This document shows positions 3,954 to 6,982 of a stretch of DNA of 6,982 nt, piece by piece. A program made the position numbers and the translations under genes. The stretch comes from CBDUBU01 sp965365465 (GTDB lineage: Bacteria > Bacteroidota > Rhodothermia > Rhodothermales > DASSAV01). The stretch covers positions 1-6,982 of the forward strand of contig CBDUBU010000218.1 of assembly GCA_965365465.1 (NCBI GenBank). The letters run 5' to 3'. The first letter of the stretch is position 1. The number at the start of each line of letters is the position of its first letter. The notes under the pieces are model-generated. The model worked only from the letters and a program-made list of their open reading frames with translations, made no database searches and was not told the DNA's origin.

Positions 3954-5444
3954 ATGCTCTCGTACAGATGGTCTCCTCTCGTACTCAGTATACTTCTCGT
4001 TTCCCTCGGCCTCTTTTCCCTGCATTGCAAGCAATCAGACGGCTGGACTCCTCTTTTCAACGGTGAGAATCTGGAAGGATGGACGGCCGGCGAAAATGCC
4101 GGGTCTGTTTCCGTGGTAGATGGGGAGATCGTCTGCAATGGCCCGCGCACCCATCTCTTTTACACAGGCGACGTGCAGAGCGCCGACTTCAGGAATTTCG
4201 AGTTTAAGGCAGATGTGATGGCCGAGCCGGGCGCCAATTCCGGGATCTACTTCCACACCGCCTTTCAGGAAGAAGGATGGCCTGCAAAAGGCTATGAAGT
4301 CCAGGTCAACAATACAGCTACCGGCGAGGGCGATTACGTAGAACTCAAAAAGACGGGAAGCCTCTACGGTGTGCGCAATATCTACAAACAGATCGCGGGC
4401 GACAACGAATGGTTTCAGATGGAAATTGCCGTCCGCGGCAAGCATGTCGTCACGAAAGTCAATGGCGCGGTGATAGCCGACTACGTGGAGCCAACCGCCA
4501 TCGTCGGGGAGGAAGGACGCAGGTTGAGCAGCGGCACGTTTGCCCTGCAATGCCATGACCCCGGCAGCAGGGTTCACTACAAGAACATAGAGGTAAGGCC
4601 CCTGCCGGACGACGCAGGAGCAGAGGAGCAGATCGCAGCGCCTGTCGTCGATTCGGTATATACACAGATTGCGGAACTCAACCGGGCCAACTTCCCTATC
4701 GTCGATTACCACGTACACCTCAAGGGGGGGCTGACGCTGGAAGAAGCGCTCGCCAAATCCCGACGCGACGGCATCAACTACGGCATTGCGGTCAACGGCG
4801 GGATCGGCTTCCCGATCACCACGGACGAGGGGATCTATGCGTTTCTGGACAGCCTGAAAGGCCAGCCCGTGTTCGTGGCCCTGCAAGGCGAAGGACGCGA
4901 ATGGATGACCCTCTTCTCGGAAGAGGCCATCAACCAGTTCGACTACGTTTTTACCGACGCTATGACATTCACCGACGACAAGGGCCGCCGCACTCGTCTC
5001 TGGATGCCGGACGAGGTTTTTGTGGAGGACAAGCAGCAGTTCATGGATATGTACGTAGATCGCATTCTCTCCGTGCTGAACAACGAACCCATCGACATCT
5101 ACGTAAACCCCACGTTTCTGCCGGAAGTGATCGCCGCCGAGTACGACCAGCTCTGGACGGAGGCGCGGATGCAGCAGGTGATTGACGCAGCCGTAAAAAA
5201 CGATGTCGCCATCGAGATCAACTCGCGCTACAAGATTCCAAGCCTGGCCTTTATCAAGAAAGCCAGAGAGGCCGGCGCCACGTTCTCCTGCGGCACGAAC
5301 AACGTAGATCCCAACATCGGGCGCTCGGAGTACTGCCTGGAAATGATTAAAGCGGCGGGACTTACCGGCGCAGATATGTTCGTCCCGAAGCCCGCAGGCG
5401 AGCGCGAACACCGCAAACTGCCTCCCATAGCCGAGGCGCGTTGA
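3954..5444 (+). CDS. Exported DUF1080 / PHP-like hydrolase fusion protein
   Basis: The 496-residue protein has three parts. Residues 1-25 are an export signal with a hydrophobic core (VLSILLVSLGLF). A Cys at 25 may be a lipidation site, although SLHC is a poor lipobox. Residues about 30-217 are a DUF1080 (3-keto-disaccharide hydrolase, concanavalin-like) domain, with WTPLFNGENLEGW, GANSGIYFHT, YEVQVNN and the closing ALQCHDPGSRVHYKNIEV. Residues about 245-480 are a PHP/amidohydrolase-like barrel with the His-x-His motif (DYHVHLKGG, His253/His255), TDAMTF, EINSR (Glu421) and CGTNNVD in place of the usual S-D-x-H segment. DUF1080 proteins cleave 3-keto-glycosides made by sugar oxidoreductases, so a role in glycan or glycoside breakdown at the envelope is likely; the barrel's substrate is unknown. 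ATG 3954 has AAAGG 7 bases upstream. The gene is monocistronic here. Confidence 0.85.
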   Translation: MLSYRWSPLVLSILLVSLGLFSLHCKQSDGWTPLFNGENLEGWTAGENAGSVSVVDGEIVCNGPRTHLFYTGDVQSADFRNFEFKADVMAEPGANSGIYFHTAFQEEGWPAKGYEVQVNNTATGEGDYVELKKTGSLYGVRNIYKQIAGDNEWFQMEIAVRGKHVVTKVNGAVIADYVEPTAIVGEEGRRLSSGTFALQCHDPGSRVHYKNIEVRPLPDDAGAEEQIAAPVVDSVYTQIAELNRANFPIVDYHVHLKGGLTLEEALAKSRRDGINYGIAVNGGIGFPITTDEGIYAFLDSLKGQPVFVALQGEGREWMTLFSEEAINQFDYVFTDAMTFTDDKGRRTRLWMPDEVFVEDKQQFMDMYVDRILSVLNNEPIDIYVNPTFLPEVIAAEYDQLWTEARMQQVIDAAVKNDVAIEINSRYKIPSLAFIKKAREAGATFSCGTNNVDPNIGRSEYCLEMIKAAGLTGADMFVPKPAGEREHRKLPPIAEAR

Positions 5445-5489
5445 GGCTGTAGCGGCGCACCGGGGCAGGGTGTTCTTTTCTTGCCTCCG

Positions 5490-5900
5490 TCAGAACTGCC
5501 TGATCTCCTCCTTCAGCGCGGCGATGCGCTCGTAAATGTCCAGTGGCACGGCGGCGTTGGGGCTGGAAAGAGCAATCTCGTACAGCCAGAGCGCGTACTG
5601 GAAGGACGGTTTTGCCGCTTTACCCTGCTCATCCAGAAGAAAAGCCCGCTCCCGGAGCAGGTCAGCCAGCGCTAATGCCTTTTCCGCTGCCAGGTCGCTT
5701 TCGGCAGCGCACAGGCCCTCCACCTCTTCACGGTTCAGGCCCGGTTGGAGCAGAATGTCCAGGTCCGGCAGACTTCGCAGGGTTTCATCGATCTCTCGCA
5801 GCGCCTGTTCGTACTGCCGCGCCGAACGCAGAAATAACACCCGCGCCAGCGCCTGAACGAACTGGTGAATCTGCCGGAGCAGGAAGTCGCGGGTAATCAT
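5490..5900 (-). CDS. DUF6483-like helical protein
   Basis: The 136-residue product is almost wholly helical, without signal peptide or membrane segment. It opens MITRDFLLRQIHQFVQALARVLFL and continues ARQYEQALREIDETL. Later segments KALALADLLRERAFLLDEQGK and YALWLYEIAL look like tetratricopeptide-type helical pairs. Start, length and order match my memory of the DUF6483 family, whose function is not known. ATG 5900 is preferred to an in-frame ATG at 5993. The extra 31 residues are basic and low in helix, lie over the likely promoter, and family members begin M-x-x-R-D. A weak CAGG lies 8-9 bases before 5900. The gene stands between a convergent hydrolase gene and a divergent kinase-like gene, and no operon partner is visible. 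Confidence 0.75.
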   Translation of the reverse strand: MITRDFLLRQIHQFVQALARVLFLRSARQYEQALREIDETLRSLPDLDILLQPGLNREEVEGLCAAESDLAAEKALALADLLRERAFLLDEQGKAAKPSFQYALWLYEIALSSPNAAVPLDIYERIAALKEEIRQF

Positions 5901-5938
5901 CGAAATGCCTGATTTTTTGCGGCGCGGGGATCTGTTCC

Positions 5939-5967
5939 AGTATGCATTGCCGGACCTGAAGAAACAA
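5939..5967 (-). promoter_or_regulatory. Candidate promoter of the DUF6483-like gene
   Basis: On the minus strand, TTGTTT (5967-5962), 17 bases, CATACT (5944-5939) resemble sigma70 boxes at four of six bases each. They would start transcription about 30 bases before the ATG at 5900. The upstream box falls inside the palindrome at 5960-5976, as a repressor-controlled promoter would. Confidence 0.35.
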
Positions 5968-5976
5968 GGTGTTTCT
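5960..5976. promoter_or_regulatory. Palindrome, possible operator
   Basis: AGAAACA-AGG-TGTTTCT is a perfect 7-base-pair dyad, 60-76 bases upstream of the DUF6483-like start codon and overlapping its candidate promoter. The half-site GAAAC/GTTTC is the same as in the dyad at 963-976 before another minus-strand gene. The spacer is five bases here and four there. Confidence 0.4.
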
Positions 5977-6020
5977 CGTTGACAGCGCATCATTTCTTCT
6001 CCCCGGACCTCTGATTTCGC

Positions 6021-6049
6021 TTGAACCCGGGCGGCCTTCGGTGTACCTT
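6021..6049 (+). promoter_or_regulatory. Candidate promoter of the kinase-like gene
   Basis: TTGAAC (6021-6026), 17 bases, TACCTT (6044-6049). The first box matches TTGACA at four of six bases; the second keeps the T, A and final T of TATAAT and also reads as TAnnTTG. Initiation near 6056 would give a 5' leader of about 180 bases. A closer promoter cannot be excluded. Confidence 0.4.
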
Positions 6050-6233
6050 GTATCTATGAGGTGAATGCCGCCAGACGCCGCGACAGGAAGTGTTTTCGTA
6101 GCGAAACATCCGGACGCGGGGAGAGAAAGAGCCAGGACGACCGGAACTGCCCTGCCTGCGGGTCTTTTTTCAGGAATCAAACGGCGCGCCCACACCGGGA
6201 GCCGTGAACCTTTAATCCTGAAGGTGAGACGCC

Positions 6234-6941
6234 ATGGCAAAAACACCGGAACAGATCATCAACGAGCAGGTCGCCCGCTGGAATCATCACCAGTCGGATG
6301 CCTCGCGCAAGGGCAACCGGCGCACACAGCGCCACTGGCCCATTATCACGGTATCCCGGGAATTCCAGTCGCACGGCGATGCTGTATCCGAGATCCTGGG
6401 GCGGCGCACCGGCTTTGCCGTCTGGGACAAGGAACTGCTGCACGCCATCGCCGAGGATACCGGAGCTGATGAGCGCCTGCTGGTCCTGCTCGACGAACAT
6501 CGCCGCAAGTCCATCGACGATGCCGTACACAGCCTGCTTGTAGGCGTGCAGAGCACCAACCTGCACTACCTGCGCGGCTTGGCTCGCGTCGTACGCACGC
6601 TGGCGGCGCATGGCAAAAGCATTATAGTCGGACGCGGAGCGCATTACCTCTGCGACCCGGCGCTGGTGCTTCGCCTGCGGATTGTCTGCCCGGTCGAGCA
6701 GCGCGTCCGCACCTATGCCCGCGAGAAAAACATAGACGAGCGCATGGCGCGTCGTGTGATCGAGCAGATGGACATGGACCAAGCCGACTTCATCCGCCAC
6801 CACTTCCACCGGGAAATCACGCTGCCTTCGGACTACGACCTGGTTGTCAATGCAGGCGTCCTGAACCCGGAACAGATGGCGGACCTAACGCTGCAAGCAT
6901 ACGAAATGAAGATAGGCGCTTGCCCGGTTGAATCGGCATAA
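6234..6941 (+). CDS. Cytidylate-kinase-like family protein, altered P-loop
   Basis: The 235-residue protein matches the cytidylate-kinase-like family (Cytidylate_kin2 type). After a basic N-terminal extension (1-34), the first strand and loop are IITVSREF (37-44). VWDKELLHAIAEDTG (63-77) follows as the usual 'D-ELL-IA' segment. SIIVGRGAHYL (129-139) is the VGRGA motif, LRLRIVCPVEQRVR (146-159) the next strand and basic helix, and SDYDLVVNAG (199-208) the closing strand. True cytidylate kinases phosphorylate CMP and dCMP, while this relative is uncharacterised. The nucleotide loop normally reads G-S-G-G after SRE-; here it is QSHGD (45-49), losing two glycines, so ATP binding may be altered. 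ATG 6234 is backed by a good AAGGTGAG, 5-12 bases upstream. It diverges from the DUF6483-like gene. Confidence 0.82.
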   Translation: MAKTPEQIINEQVARWNHHQSDASRKGNRRTQRHWPIITVSREFQSHGDAVSEILGRRTGFAVWDKELLHAIAEDTGADERLLVLLDEHRRKSIDDAVHSLLVGVQSTNLHYLRGLARVVRTLAAHGKSIIVGRGAHYLCDPALVLRLRIVCPVEQRVRTYAREKNIDERMARRVIEQMDMDQADFIRHHFHREITLPSDYDLVVNAGVLNPEQMADLTLQAYEMKIGACPVESA

Positions 6942-6943
6942 CA

Positions 6944-6973
6944 GCCTCCCCCGACGCGCTGCCATCAGGGGGC
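6944..6973 (+). terminator. Possible terminator hairpin at the window edge
   Basis: GCC(T)CCC (6944-6950) can pair with GGGGGC (6968-6973), six base pairs with one bulged T, three bases after the kinase-like stop codon. No T tract follows in the nine bases left before the window ends, so it may be incomplete or chance. Confidence 0.3.
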
Positions 6974-6982
6974 GTGGAATGC

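Larger units (their letters stand above)
5901..6233. other. Divergent intergenic region with two promoter candidates
   Basis: These 333 bases separate the minus-strand DUF6483-like gene from the + strand kinase-like gene. They hold a palindrome and minus-strand promoter candidate (5939-5976) and a + strand promoter candidate (6021-6049). A leader of about 180 bases then precedes the ATG at 6234. The leader has no supported gene: the + strand frame beginning at 6065 is basic, lacks a ribosome site and runs far into the kinase gene out of frame. I recognise no riboswitch. Confidence 0.5.

Noticed and set aside
4035..5411. A 458-codon open frame on the minus strand opposite the DUF1080/PHP gene
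   Set aside because: It lies wholly antisense to a gene with clear domains, has no recognisable motif and reflects third-position GC bias of the true gene.
6177..6809. A 210-codon minus-strand frame opposite the kinase-like gene
   Set aside because: It is antisense to a recognised family, with no ribosome site or motifs.

Overview
This 7 kb window is chromosomal bacterial DNA of moderately high GC. The genes are short, mostly monocistronic and scattered on both strands. Nothing fixes the taxon. A DUF1080 lipoprotein, a DUF6483-like protein, patchy Shine-Dalgarno use and a TTTG-N19-xxxxTTTG promoter-like string together suggest a Bacteroidota-related lineage, perhaps Rhodothermia; this is an inference at low confidence.

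Layout, left to right. The window opens with the C-terminal end of an unrecognised + strand gene (1-146), then a 52-residue PMP3/YqaE-type membrane peptide (274-432). A perfectly symmetrical bidirectional terminator (446-488) separates it from a convergent hypothetical gene on the minus strand (515-922). After an AT-richer intergenic region comes an extremely acidic 79-residue protein (1204-1443). It is followed by a strong hairpin terminator that ends only 13 bases before the start codon of a stand-alone receiver-domain response regulator (1514-1903).

The middle of the window (about 1920-3070) looks like accessory DNA. It holds a broken PIN-domain (VapC-like) remnant (1924-2064, minus) and an intact GIY-YIG nuclease-family gene (2141-2953, minus) of roughly 50% GC by eye. 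This gene is flanked by two related dyad elements sharing two 8-base blocks in the same order and near-identical spacing. One starts at the stop codon of the GIY-YIG gene, the other shortly after the stop codon of the next minus-strand gene upstream. Their architecture resembles decayed integron attC sites, so the nuclease gene may be a gene cassette.

To the right, a second stand-alone receiver protein (3263-3682, minus) overlaps a CopZ-like heavy-metal-associated protein (3070-3294, minus) by 32 bases. The two receivers align without gaps around the active site and are probably paralogues flanking the inserted block. Next is a large exported protein (3954-5444, +) fusing a DUF1080 domain to a PHP-like metal-dependent hydrolase domain, probably for carbohydrate or glycoside turnover at the cell envelope. 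The window ends with a DUF6483-like protein (5490-5900, minus) and, diverging from it, a cytidylate-kinase-like protein with an altered P-loop (6234-6941, +). No rRNA, tRNA, CRISPR array, integrase or transposase gene was seen.
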